A stretch of 64,000 nucleotides of DNA from JACRCG01 sp964524835 (lineage in GTDB: Bacteria; Desulfobacterota; Desulfuromonadia; Geobacterales; Pseudopelobacteraceae). Positions 32,037-41,312 of this stretch are shown in pieces. How positions within the stretch are numbered: the stretch's first letter is position 1; each line of letters starts with the position of its first letter. The notes beneath the pieces are model-generated. The model was not told the DNA's origin and made no database searches. It saw only the letters and a list, made by a program, of their open reading frames with translations. The stretch spans positions 115,252-179,251 of the forward strand of contig CAZGEG010000007.1 of assembly GCA_964524835.1 (NCBI GenBank). Reading direction: 5' to 3'. Position numbers and translations under genes: made by a program.

Positions 32037-34943
32037 CTACTGGATCTGGTAGAAGAAGATGTTGGTAGCTGCGTCCCGGACCGTAGTCGTGCCGGCATTC
32101 CTGACATCGATCAGGATGTCGAAGTTGCCGGTAGCCGGCGGGAACCATGTCCAGGTGCGGAGTGTAGAGTAATCCTGCACCACGGTGTATCCGGAACCGG
32201 AATTAAGCCAGAAACGGTACTCATAACTGCCGGAACCGCCACTGCCTGCTGCGGTGATGACGATCGGTGCGTTTATCGGCTGCGGGCTCGTTTTGTCGGC
32301 TGTTGCTGTAACGCCGGATGCCAATGCAGGCTTGATTTGGTAGAATGAGTTTACATTCAGAGCCTCACGGAAGGCCGTTGAGCCAACGGCTCTTGTGTCA
32401 ACCATGATGTCGTAATTGCCAGCCACGACCGGGGTCCAAGCAAATGTATTGGTGGTCGTGTAATTCTGAGCAACCATGAACGTGCCACCACTATTGATCC
32501 AGTAGCGATATTCGTATGGACCGGTACCGCCGCTTGCAGTTGCAGTAAAGGTTACGGTAGCGCCGGGGAGCTGCGGACTGGCAACACTCGGCGTAATAGT
32601 CACCGCCGTAGCAGGTAAAGGTGTGACATGGTAAGCAAGCTTGGTAACCAGAGCATCCCGGAAAGCAGCCGAGTTGACAATCCTTGTGTCGACCATGATG
32701 TCGTAGAAACCGCCTTTTGTCGGGGTCCAGATGAAAGTGTTACCTGATCCATAATTTTGAGCAATAGCATAACCGTTTCCTTCGTTGACCCAAAAGCGGT
32801 AGTCATAGGGGCCAGATCCGCCGGTAGCGGTTGCCGTGAAAGTTATAGGTGTTCCGGGAGCCTGCGGACTGGCCAAGCTCTCGGCCATCGTCACGGTTGT
32901 TGCCGGGGTGGCAATCTTATACTGGAAGAAATTGGCAGATGTTTCACGAACGGCACTGGATCCGACATTCCTGACGTCGACAAGCAGATCGTATGTGCCG
33001 GTATTTGTCGGCGTCCAGGTCCAGCTGTTGGCCACGCTGTAGGCTTGGGTCATAGTATATCCAGCACCAGAATTCAGCCAGAACTGGTATTCATAGCTGC
33101 CGCTACCGCCACTACCTGCCGCTATAAAAGTAATTGGCGTGTTAGGCACCTGCGGAGTCGCCTGTGTTACAGTAATAGTTGCAGCAGTAGCCGGCGGTGG
33201 CAGCGGTGAGATGACATAATTAATCTGGGTCGTCGCGGAGCCCAGTTCACCCACGATACCGGCGTTTCGTGCCGTGACGGCTATGGTATAACTGCCGGGC
33301 AGAGTGTTTGACCATGCCCAGCTGGGGGACGCTGAAAAATCCTGGACGAGCGACCAGACAGCGCCGTCATGCAGCTGGAAGCGATATTCATAACTGCCGG
33401 TGCCGCCGGTTGCCGAGGCGTTGACAACAATCGATGTGCCTTCCAGCTGCGGAGTGGTTTTGTTGGGCACCACGGAGACAGAAGTCACCGGAGGCAGCGG
33501 CGGAATAAGGGTGGTGACCGGAGCCGATGCCGTCCCCCCCAGCGCCGAGACGATCGTTATCGTTTTTGGCGGGATTTCGTATGATTTTGATTGCGGGCCC
33601 GAATTATCAACCACGGGGAATGTGACGTCAAGCTTGCCATTGGCCAGGGTTCCGAGGGGGTCCGTCAAGCCGGGCATGAAGACCTGCAGGTTCGGATTGG
33701 CCTTTTTGTCATAAGAAACGGCCAAAACGGAAAGAATTTTGGACTGCGGGTTGTAAACCGCATTTTCGATCACCACCTCATCCACGAGGGGTACTGTTTT
33801 CGCCGTGGGGGGGGTGTCGGCGGTGTTGGTCACCGTGACGGTGGCCGGGAGTCCTCCCGGAGGAGCAAAAAGGCCGCTCGCCGTGAAAAATTTCCCGTCT
33901 GCCGGGGCATTGGTCGTCATGTCCTGCGTCGGCAGGCCGGCACCGGTGACCTGGAGGGTGGATGCGGCCCCGGTCAGGGCGAAATTGCCGGGAAACGCGG
34001 CCGCAAGGTTCCTCTGGTTGGAGAGGGGCAGAGAGGTGGCGAACGCGTTTACCTGCATTTCGGTATCAGCCGCATTCCGTGCATAAGCGACCTTGTCCAC
34101 CGTGAGCGGGGTCGGGATATCCCCTTCGTAGATCTTGCCGCTTATGTTGAACAGGGTGGTCTGCACGTCGAAGGCGTTGGGGCCCTGGACGCGGAAGAAG
34201 TTCGTCGGGTTCTGTGCGCTCGGGAACGTGCTTCCCAGCACCGTGCAGGGCACGTTGGGGTCCCCCAGATATAATCCCGAACCGGGGACCACGATCGGCG
34301 CCGTGGTGCAGTAGAGGAACGGGCCGACGCTCCCCAGCAGCGCGCCGGAATAATCTCCGGCGGCAGCAATACCGACGTCTTCCGTCATATTGATGCCGTT
34401 TGCCGTATCGGTTACGTTGAACGTATACTGCTTGAAGGGGGTAGAAACGGTATACAGGCCGACGTACGGGGTGTCGATCCTGATCCGCATCCTGGCAAAG
34501 CTGACCTGTGCGCCGGAGACCGGACTGCCGGTGGAATAGGCCGCTTCGAGCGCCTGGACGAGAAGCGCCTGCCCCGGCCTGGTAAGATCACCCTGGGTCG
34601 GAAAGTCAATTATGGCATCGCCGACCCACCAGAAGAGCTCGTCTCCCATGTTGGCCGGGAAGCTGAGCGGTGCCGCCGGATTGGGCTCCGCTGTGAGACA
34701 CATGCCGCTCAGCCTGTCGGTGCATAGCTGGAGGGGCACCCGGTTGTTGTCGCGGTACCAGAGGGGAAATCCGTGTCCGAGAGGCGGGTTACCCCTGCCG
34801 AAAGTGCCTTCGGTACTGGGGTTCACCTCGGTGACGACCGGCCCGACATCGAGCAGCGCCGCCCCGGCGATGCCGGAGACGAGCTGCATCAACACGAGCA
34901 CCGGCAGCAACAGTCCAAAATACTTTTTCAGTCGTATCATCAT
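32037..34943 (-). CDS. Large exported protein with unknown N-terminal region and five C-terminal repeat modules
   Basis: 968 residues. AAGGAG lies 6 bases before the ATG; a signal peptide covers about residues 1-29. Residues about 30-480 have no family I recognise: they are rich in Gly, Pro, Thr and hydrophobics, contain five Cys (two near residues 73 and 81, later ones near 210-230), and lack heme or copper motifs. Residues about 487-968 are five modules of the type found at the ends of the oxidases in this window, closing in FFYQIQ. The lack of an evident enzyme domain suggests a structural or docking role at the cell surface. It is oriented opposite to the oxidase locus, about 17 kb away. 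Confidence 0.75.
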   Translation of the reverse strand: MMIRLKKYFGLLLPVLVLMQLVSGIAGAALLDVGPVVTEVNPSTEGTFGRGNPPLGHGFPLWYRDNNRVPLQLCTDRLSGMCLTAEPNPAAPLSFPANMGDELFWWVGDAIIDFPTQGDLTRPGQALLVQALEAAYSTGSPVSGAQVSFARMRIRIDTPYVGLYTVSTPFKQYTFNVTDTANGINMTEDVGIAAAGDYSGALLGSVGPFLYCTTAPIVVPGSGLYLGDPNVPCTVLGSTFPSAQNPTNFFRVQGPNAFDVQTTLFNISGKIYEGDIPTPLTVDKVAYARNAADTEMQVNAFATSLPLSNQRNLAAAFPGNFALTGAASTLQVTGAGLPTQDMTTNAPADGKFFTASGLFAPPGGLPATVTVTNTADTPPTAKTVPLVDEVVIENAVYNPQSKILSVLAVSYDKKANPNLQVFMPGLTDPLGTLANGKLDVTFPVVDNSGPQSKSYEIPPKTITIVSALGGTASAPVTTLIPPLPPVTSVSVVPNKTTPQLEGTSIVVNASATGGTGSYEYRFQLHDGAVWSLVQDFSASPSWAWSNTLPGSYTIAVTARNAGIVGELGSATTQINYVISPLPPPATAATITVTQATPQVPNTPITFIAAGSGGSGSYEYQFWLNSGAGYTMTQAYSVANSWTWTPTNTGTYDLLVDVRNVGSSAVRETSANFFQYKIATPATTVTMAESLASPQAPGTPITFTATATGGSGPYDYRFWVNEGNGYAIAQNYGSGNTFIWTPTKGGFYDIMVDTRIVNSAAFRDALVTKLAYHVTPLPATAVTITPSVASPQLPGATVTFTATASGGTGPYEYRYWINSGGTFMVAQNYTTTNTFAWTPVVAGNYDIMVDTRAVGSTAFREALNVNSFYQIKPALASGVTATADKTSPQPINAPIVITAAGSGGSGSYEYRFWLNSGSGYTVVQDYSTLRTWTWFPPATGNFDILIDVRNAGTTTVRDAATNIFFYQIQ
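32040..33488 (-). repeat. Five tandem units encoding the shared C-terminal module (large exported protein)
   Basis: From the C-terminus, units occupy 32040-32321 (94 residues), 32322-32612 (97), 32613-32903 (97), 32904-33191 (96) and about 33192-33488 (divergent). They keep the SPQ, GGSG/GGTG, YEYRFW, WTP, YDI.VD and YQI landmarks but differ more from one another than the units of the oxidase genes. Confidence 0.85.
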
Positions 34944-35324
34944 TTTGTTCTCCTTTTCGACAGCAAAATCTGCAGTGCCATGACGAATGACATATCTCGC
35001 CCGTGCGTCAACATATGCAGCGAAGCCAATTCAAATACCAGGAATACAAGGGTGCAAAACAACACCGCGAGCGGATGGTACACGCACCCGCAGGTCGTTG
35101 GAACCGAGCCGATGCATATCGCAAAGCATTAAACATACCAAACAAGGTAGTGTTATTTTTTCCAGCATCATATCAGAATGTTACCGGAAACAACACAAAT
35201 CATGTCAGTTTCAATGGGTGCAAAAAATCCGACAGGGTGGCGTGATAAAACGTAGGGAGGGGGAAATCGGGCAACGATTCGTCTTCCGGCTCATGGGGCC
35301 AATTTATTTCGGCGGCTGGTCGCG
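34944..35324. other. 381-bp intergenic region between the repeat protein and the group II intron
   Basis: No convincing coding frame, RNA gene or repeat is seen. It must hold the promoter and 5' leader of the divergently placed minus-strand repeat gene. It is also the original downstream flank of the secG/tRNA-Leu terminator before the intron inserted. Confidence 0.5.
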
Positions 35325-37253
35325 ATCGGGTAGGAGGCGGGATTACTCCCGCCGTCCTCCCACACCACCGTGCGTACGGTTCCGTACACGGCGGTTCATG
35401 AAGTTATTGAAGTCGGTGGTGCTGGTTCATAAGTGATACCAGCCCCAGTTTATCGAAGTAGGATTTCGGAACAGCCTTGTTCATATGCGCGGCCCCTGCA
35501 TTCCACCAGGGGCCGTGGCCGTTTGTGGCCGACCGCCATGCCGTGGCTTCCGATAATCCCCGGCGCATCAAGTTCTTTGCTCGCGTATAGGGACGTTTCC
35601 ACTGCTTCCAGAGAATCCGTCGCAGTTTCCGCCGCAACCATCCGTCCAGTTCCTCGAAGATGCCTTTTACTTCCGAGTATCGGAAGTAAATTATCCAGCC
35701 CCTTAGCTTCGGGGTCATCTCCTTGACCGTGGTTTGAATGTTCTTCCCCCTGCCCTGTCTGAAGATCTTCTTGAGGTTAGCCTTGAGTCTGGCAACCGCT
35801 TTCTTGGCCACGGTGAGCCGTGGTTTGCGGTGCCAGGTCATGCTGTAGCTCAAAAAGGATCTTTTCCACGGACGGTCAACCGCGCTTTTAGTTTGGTTGA
35901 CCGTGAGCTTAAGCCGCTCGGACAGGTAGCTGGTTATGGAGGCCATGACCCGTTCGCCACTTGTCCGGGTTGCAACGTAGATGTTGCAGTCGTCGGCGTA
36001 GCGGCAGAAGCTGTGACCCCTTCCTTCCAGTTCCTTGTCCAGTTCGTCGAGGAGAATGTTGGACAGCAGTGGCGAGATTGGCCCGCCCTGCGGCGTGCCC
36101 TCGGTTCGTGCCGTGGTTAATCCTCCTTCGAGTATTCCTGCCTTGAGGTAGCTGTCGATAAGGAACAGTACCTGCCTGTCTCCGACTTTGCGTTTCACCA
36201 ACGACATAAGGGTGTCGTGGTGGACGCGGTCAAAGAATTTCTCCAGGTCAATGTCAACCACCCATCTGAGGCCGTTCGCTACATGCTTCCGAGCGGCTTT
36301 AACTGCGTGATGGGCGCTCCTTTTGGGACGAAACCCGTAGGAGCTTTCGGAGAAACCAGGATCGAACAGCGGGTTTAGAACCTGCTGCACTGCCTGCTGG
36401 ATGAGTCGGTCGAGAACGGTGGGGATTCCCAGCATCCGCGTGCCGCCTCCCGGTTTGGAAATTTCTATTTTCCGCACCGGTTGCGGGTGGTATGTTCCCG
36501 CCAGCAGTTCTTCTTTGATGCGCGGCTATTCTTCTTGTAAGTAACCCTTCAGGGCAGTTACCGGCATCTCATCGATACCGGGTGCACCTTTGTTGGATAC
36601 TACACGGGAGTATGCCGCCATCATGTTGCCGCGACTGACGATCTTCTCCATCAGTCCCGTTGCCGCTTCCGGCCAGTGAGTTGCTTTCCTTCCCGTGACG
36701 TTTGCCGCACCACTCCCATACTCTCGCGGTTTCCGACCGCTACCCTCCGGGATGGCACCGGGCATCTCAACCCGGCCTTCTGCTGCTCCTGTCGTCATCG
36801 AAATTCAAGGCTCCTGTCCGCTTACTTCATGTTCGGCCCTTTGTCGGGTGGTTAAGCCGACTCGTATGGCCTCTGCTGACTTCTGAAAACCCATCCCGGC
36901 ACCTCTCAATGCCGGTAGCACAAGGCAGGTTGACAGACCTCCCAGGGTAATGCGCGTGACCTTCATCCCATATACCCGCCGCATCTACAGCCACATCATC
37001 CTGAATGGTTATCGGGCTTTGAAGATAATCGCCTTCTCGCCCGGATGTGACTGCCTCATATGCGATTCCTGTCCGTCGGGCCGGGACTTTGCCTGCGGCT
37101 TCCTTCAGATTCCGCCTCGCGACGGACACCCTTGCCGTCCGGCTATCGGTTCCCACCATCAGGGTCCGAAGAGGACTTGCACCTCCAAGTCACCAATCAG
37201 CCACCACCGCTGATTGGATGGCGCTTACGCGCCACGCGCCATGCCTGGCGCAC
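35325..37253 (-). mobile_element. Group II intron, bacterial class C type, inserted behind a terminator
   Basis: About 1.93 kb on the minus strand. The 5' end is GTGCGCC at 37253, followed by about 450 bases of non-coding domain I-IV RNA before the maturase frame. Near the 3' end is a domain V hairpin (about 35365-35396, AACCGCCGTGTACGG paired around GTACGCACGGTGG). A domain VI hairpin (GGACGGCGGGA with TCCCGCC) and the terminal CCTACCCGAT follow. The 5' exon is the rho-independent terminator of tRNA-Leu, six bases away, as is usual for class C introns, which recognise terminator hairpins. The maturase lacks an endonuclease domain, also typical of class C. Boundaries are read from motif position only. 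Confidence 0.85.
35404..36798 (-). pseudogene. ltrA: Group II intron reverse transcriptase/maturase with in-frame amber codon
   Basis: One reading frame of 465 codons is interrupted by TAG at 36528-36526. The N-terminal 90 residues (SNKGAPGIDEMPV) end LQEE, and the next codons continue in the same frame as PRIKEELLAGTYHPQPVRK, where family members have Trp at the stop. A single TGG-to-TAG change explains it. The remaining part contains the RT core (YGFRPKRSAHHAV, TPQGGPISPLLSNILLDELD, FCRYADD with the catalytic Asp pair). The maturase/thumb region ends in GPWWNAGAAHMNKAVPK, without an HNH domain. Unless the amber is read through or the GTG at 36477 is used, splicing and mobility would need another maturase. 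Confidence 0.88.
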
Positions 37254-37257
37254 GACA

Positions 37258-37284
37258 ATAAAAAAAGCCCTGATTTCTCAGGGC
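37258..37284 (-). terminator. Rho-independent terminator of the secG/tRNA-Leu unit, intron 5' exon
   Basis: On the minus strand GCCCTGA, loop GAAA, TCAGGGC is followed by seven T and ATTGTC, directly before the intron's GTGCG. It lies about 36 bases after the tRNA 3' end. Confidence 0.9.
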
Positions 37285-37319
37285 CTTTCGGACTTCGCCG
37301 GACTAAGCCGGAATTTAAC

Positions 37320-37406
37320 TGGTGCGGTGGAATGGAATCGAACCATCACGGAGTTGCCCCCGCCAGCCCCTCAAGCTGGTGCGTCTACCAGTTCCGCCAC
37401 CACCGC
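37320..37406 (-). tRNA. tRNA-Leu (anticodon GAG)
   Basis: 87 nt with a long class II variable arm. The acceptor stem GCGGTGG pairs with CCACCGC. The anticodon stem is CCAGC/GCTGG around the loop TTGAGGG, giving GAG. The T-loop is TTCGATT and the 3' CCA is encoded. It decodes CUC/CUU leucine codons. It follows secG on the same strand, a common bacterial arrangement. Confidence 0.95.
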
Positions 37407-37524
37407 AAGCAGAGTGTACAAACAACGTACACAACTTTATATGTCTGAAATTTCAAAACCGCATATACCGTTCAACAAGGATGAGCTTTCTAACACAGCC
37501 GTCCGCTTTTATCAAGTGCTAATA

Positions 37525-37887
37525 TTATTTTTTCTGTGCGGGCGCTGCAGGCGCAGCAGGCGCGGGAACCGAATCAGCCTTCTGAGGAGCAGGCGCGGCA
37601 GCCGGAGCCTGAACCGGAGCTGATTTTCCCTTGCCGGACATCATGGAAGAGGATGACGGCTGCCCGGAAATATAGGCCAGGGTCAATGACGTCAACATGA
37701 AAATAACCGCCGCGCTGGTAGTCAGTTTACTCAGGAAAGAAGTCCCGCCGCCGGCGCCGAAAACGGACTGACTACCACTGCTGCCGAATGATGCGCCCAT
37801 TTCGGCGCCCTTTCCGGATTGCAGCAAAACGACAGCTATTAAAAACAGACTGACGAATACATGTAAAATTGTAAGAGCAATTGTCAT
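37525..37887 (-). CDS. secG: Preprotein translocase subunit SecG
   Basis: 120 residues. Two membrane helices (about residues 3-22 and 52-70) flank the conserved LLQSGKGAEMGASFGSSG and FGAGGGTSFLSKLT loop. A long Pro/Ala-rich tail (residues about 85-120, APAAAPAPQK) is longer than in E. coli. SecG assists SecYE in protein export. Downstream of tpiA and upstream of tRNA-Leu, in the glycolysis/secG order known from many bacteria. Confidence 0.93.
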   Translation of the reverse strand: MTIALTILHVFVSLFLIAVVLLQSGKGAEMGASFGSSGSQSVFGAGGGTSFLSKLTTSAAVIFMLTSLTLAYISGQPSSSSMMSGKGKSAPVQAPAAAPAPQKADSVPAPAAPAAPAQKK

Positions 37888-37975
37888 ACCAGATCCCCTA
37901 GCAATGTTTTAAAGAGAAAATTTATAGCACAGCAATTTGCATACTGTAAAGTTCTAAATGAAGCCGCAGCGGAAA

Positions 37976-38731
37976 TCAGGCGTTAAACGCCGCTATTGCC
38001 GCAAATGATTCCGCCTTGAGGCTCGCTCCGCCGACCAGCGCTCCATCTATGTCAGGCTGGGTCATCAGGCCTTTGACGTTGTCCGGCTTGACACTGCCGC
38101 CATAGAGGATGCGCACTGCATCGGCGACCGACTGACCGAACATCCGGGCAATCATTCCGCGGATAAAGGCATGCACCTCCTGTGCCTGGGCGTCACTGGC
38201 GGTTTTTCCGGTACCGATGGCCCATACCGGTTCGTACGCGATGACGATCCGGCCAAACGTGTCTGCGGCAAGCCCGGCCAGACCACCCTGGATCTGTGTT
38301 TCTATGACTGAAAAGGTTTGATCAGACTCCCGTTCGGCCAGCAGCTCCCCGACGCAGACGATGGCGGTCAATCCGGCGGCGATGGCCGCTTTGGTTTTCC
38401 TGTTGACGCTCTGGTCGGTCTCGCCGAAATACTGGCGCCGTTCGGAATGCCCGATGATCACGAAGCTGCAGCCGGCGTCTTTCAGCAGTTTTGGCGCGAC
38501 CTCTCCCGTGAAGGCCCCCTCTTCTTCCCAATAGCAGTCCTGAGCCGCCAGTTTGATGCCGGAGGCGCCAATGGCATCGCTGACACGGCTCAAAGCCGTG
38601 AATACCGGCGCAACGACGATTTCCACCCCCTTGACATTCGCCACGAGCGGTTTCAGTTGCTGCACCAGTGCGACGGATTCGGCGATCGTTTTAAAGAGTT
38701 TCCAGTTTCCAGCAATTACCGGTATTCGCAT
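37976..38731 (-). CDS. tpiA: Triosephosphate isomerase
   Basis: 251 residues, full length. Catalytic residues K11 (GNWKLFK), H95 (IIGHSERR) and E167 (YEPVWAIGTGK) are in place, and the phosphate-binding LYGGSVKPDN and LVGGASL loops are present. It interconverts dihydroxyacetone phosphate and glyceraldehyde 3-phosphate in the cytoplasm. The gene starts 11 bases after pgk, in one transcription unit with pgk and probably secG. Confidence 0.97.
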   Translation of the reverse strand: MRIPVIAGNWKLFKTIAESVALVQQLKPLVANVKGVEIVVAPVFTALSRVSDAIGASGIKLAAQDCYWEEEGAFTGEVAPKLLKDAGCSFVIIGHSERRQYFGETDQSVNRKTKAAIAAGLTAIVCVGELLAERESDQTFSVIETQIQGGLAGLAADTFGRIVIAYEPVWAIGTGKTASDAQAQEVHAFIRGMIARMFGQSVADAVRILYGGSVKPDNVKGLMTQPDIDGALVGGASLKAESFAAIAAFNA

Positions 38732-38742
38732 CAGGTTCCCCT

Positions 38743-39939
38743 TTATTTTGACGTGACTTCAAGCGCGTTGACGCCCGGCAGCGTTTTCCCTTCCAGCAGC
38801 TCCAGAAAGGCCCCGCCGCCGGTGGAGATATAGCTGACCCGGTTTTCCACTCCGGCCTTGCGCACGGCGGAATCGGTATCGCCGCCGCCGATGATGGTCG
38901 TGGCAAAGCAGTTGGCGACGGCTTCTGCCATCGCATAGGTCCCCCGGCAGAAGGCATCCATCTCAAAAACACCCATCGGGCCGTTCCAGATGACGGTCTT
39001 GGCATCGCGCAGGGTTTCCGCAAACAGGGTGGTCGTTGCCGGCCCGATATCGAGGGCCATCCACCCCGCGGGTATTTCCTGGGCGGTCGTGATGAAGTTG
39101 GTCGCGTTGGCCTCAAAAGCATTGGCTACAACACAATCCACCGGCAGATAGAACATGACCCCCTTGTCACGCGCCGTTTCCATGATGGCGCGCGCGGTCG
39201 GGATCAGCTCATCCTCCACCAGCGACTTGCCGACATTGTACCCCATGGCCTTCAGGAAGGTGAAGGCCATCCCGCCGCCGATAACGACCTTGTCCACCTT
39301 GTTGATCAGCGTTTCAAGCACCTCCAGCTTGCCGGAGACCTTGGCGCCGCCCAGAATCGCGACCAGCGGCCTGACCGGATTCTGCATGGCCTTGTCGAAA
39401 AAAGTCATTTCGTTCCGCATCAGAAAGCCGGCGGCGATAACCGGTATATGCTTCGTAATCGCTTCCACGGATGCATGGGCGCGATGTGACACGGCAAAGG
39501 CATCGTTGACGTATATTTCGCAGCCGTTGGCAAGCTTGGCCGCAAAGTCGGCGTCGTTTTTCTCCTCACCGGGGTAGAAACGCACGTTTTCAAGCATTAC
39601 CGCTTCACCCGGTTTCATCGCGTTTACCAGTTTGTCCACTTCAGCCCCGAAGCAGTCCGGCGCCTGGGTCACCGGTTTGCCGAGCAGTTCTGCGAGCCGG
39701 GCAGTGGCGGGTGCCATACTGTATTTGGCCTTCTTCTCCCCCTTGGGACGACCGAGATGGGAAGCGAGGACGACTTTGGCACCCTGCTCGAGTACGTATT
39801 TTATGGTCGGCACCGCCCCGATGATGCGGGTATCCTCGGTGATTGCCCCCTTGTCATCCTGAGGCACATTAAAATCGACCCGGATGAAGACTTTTTTCCC
39901 CTTCAGGTCCTTGATTTCATCGATATAGCGAATAGACAC
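38743..39939 (-). CDS. pgk: Phosphoglycerate kinase
   Basis: 398 residues, full length. The N-terminal VFIRVDFNVPQ, the substrate-binding LASHLGRPKG, the hinge region AILGGAKVSGKLEVL, and the nucleotide-site GGGDTDSAV near the C-terminus are all typical. It makes ATP from 1,3-bisphosphoglycerate. An AGGAGG-type ribosome site precedes the ATG. It follows gap on the same strand, but a terminator lies between them. Confidence 0.97.
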   Translation of the reverse strand: MSIRYIDEIKDLKGKKVFIRVDFNVPQDDKGAITEDTRIIGAVPTIKYVLEQGAKVVLASHLGRPKGEKKAKYSMAPATARLAELLGKPVTQAPDCFGAEVDKLVNAMKPGEAVMLENVRFYPGEEKNDADFAAKLANGCEIYVNDAFAVSHRAHASVEAITKHIPVIAAGFLMRNEMTFFDKAMQNPVRPLVAILGGAKVSGKLEVLETLINKVDKVVIGGGMAFTFLKAMGYNVGKSLVEDELIPTARAIMETARDKGVMFYLPVDCVVANAFEANATNFITTAQEIPAGWMALDIGPATTTLFAETLRDAKTVIWNGPMGVFEMDAFCRGTYAMAEAVANCFATTIIGGGDTDSAVRKAGVENRVSYISTGGGAFLELLEGKTLPGVNALEVTSK

Positions 39940-39976
39940 CGTTCACCTCCTGTGTGATAAGAGCTGCGTATGCGGC

Positions 39977-40005
39977 AAAAAAAGAGGGGGATCAATTCCC
40001 CCCTC
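39977..40005 (-). terminator. Rho-independent terminator after gap
   Basis: On the minus strand GAGGGGG (40005-39999) pairs with CCCCCTC (39990-39984) around an 8-base loop, followed by seven T. It lies 22 bases after the gap stop. This separates gap from pgk or limits read-through. Confidence 0.88.
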
Positions 40006-40026
40006 TCCTTTACATTGTACCGGAAA

Positions 40027-41031
40027 TTATTTTTTGGAGGCGATCAGGCGGAAGAGGTCTACCACCCGGTTTGAAAATCCGCATTCGTTATCGTACCAGG
40101 AGAGCACCTTTACCATGGTGTCGCCGATAACCTTTGTGCAGGATGCATCGACGATGGATGAGAGCGGGTTGCCGTTGAAATCGATAGAAACGAGCGGCGC
40201 TTCCTCAAAGCCCAGAATCCCCTTGAGGGAACCTTTGGATGCTTTTTTGAGGGCGGCGTTGACCTTGGCGGCATCGGCCTTTTTCGTCAACGTCACGACC
40301 AGATCGACAACCGAGACATTCGAAGTCGGCACGCGGATGGCCATGCCGTCCAGCTTGCCTTTAAGCTCCGGCAGCACGAGGGAAACCGCCTTGGCGGCTC
40401 CGGTGGTTGTCGGGATCATCGACATCGCGGCGGCCCTGGCCCGGCGCAGGTCCTTGTGCGGCAGGTCGAGGATATTCTGGTCGTTGGTATAGGAGTGAAC
40501 CGTCGTCACCAGCCCCTTCTCGATGCCGAACGTATCATGGAGAACTTTTGCGACAGGGGCCAGACAGTTGGTCGTACACGAAGCGTTGGAAATAATGAAA
40601 TGCTTTTTGGAGTCATAGAGATGGTCGTTGACACCCATGACGATGGTAATATCCTCGTTGGTTGCCGGAGCTGAAATTACGACCCGCTTGGCGCCCGCCT
40701 GGATATGCATTCCGGCCTTTTCCTTGGAGGTGAAAATACCGGTCGATTCGAGCACTACGTCGATCTTGTCCTTTTTCCACGGAAGTTCGGCCGGATTCTT
40801 TACCGCATAGATTTTAATGGCCTTGCCGTTGATGATCAGCTGGTTGTCTTTGGCAACGACGGTGCCGGGAAAGGTGCCGTGTACGGAATCATACTTGAAA
40901 AGATGCGCCAGGGTGGCCGCATCGGTAAGGTCGTTGATCGCGACAAACTCGATATTCTTGTCCTTGCTTGCAGCCCTCAGCACCATTCTTCCGATCCTGC
41001 CAAATCCGTTGATTGCAACTCGTAACGCCAT
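40027..41031 (-). CDS. gap: Glyceraldehyde-3-phosphate dehydrogenase (type I)
   Basis: 334 residues from the ATG at 41031, which has GGAGG just upstream; the in-frame extension to 41121 is unlikely. The NAD-binding RVAINGFGRIGRMVLRA, catalytic C152 (SNASCTTNC) and H179 (TTVHSYTNDQ), and the GAAKAV and RVPTSNVSVVDL motifs are present. It catalyses the NAD-dependent phosphorylating oxidation of glyceraldehyde 3-phosphate in glycolysis/gluconeogenesis. Confidence 0.97.
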   Translation of the reverse strand: MALRVAINGFGRIGRMVLRAASKDKNIEFVAINDLTDAATLAHLFKYDSVHGTFPGTVVAKDNQLIINGKAIKIYAVKNPAELPWKKDKIDVVLESTGIFTSKEKAGMHIQAGAKRVVISAPATNEDITIVMGVNDHLYDSKKHFIISNASCTTNCLAPVAKVLHDTFGIEKGLVTTVHSYTNDQNILDLPHKDLRRARAAAMSMIPTTTGAAKAVSLVLPELKGKLDGMAIRVPTSNVSVVDLVVTLTKKADAAKVNAALKKASKGSLKGILGFEEAPLVSIDFNGNPLSSIVDASCTKVIGDTMVKVLSWYDNECGFSNRVVDLFRLIASKK

Positions 41032-41312
41032 CACTGCCTCCTCTATCGTATGATATCCTGCGCTTGCACCGGTATACGGTAAAAACCTTTCAAATAATAG
41101 AGCATAATGACAAATCGTCAACCATATTTACGCACGATCTTGAAAAAAGTACTCCGCCGCAACAGTCTATTATTGGCGTGCGCTTGACACCTCACCCATT
41201 TAATGGGTAATGTGACGCGTATTCGGCGGTATTCGCGGCTGAGCACCGCTCAGCATGCCGCCTTATCGGGGCACAGGCAATTACTTCAACAGTGAATGGG
41301 ACAATTTGACCA

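Noticed and set aside
35733..36120. Plus-strand open frames across the group II intron
   Set aside because: They are shadows of the minus-strand maturase; codon pattern and motifs support only the minus strand.
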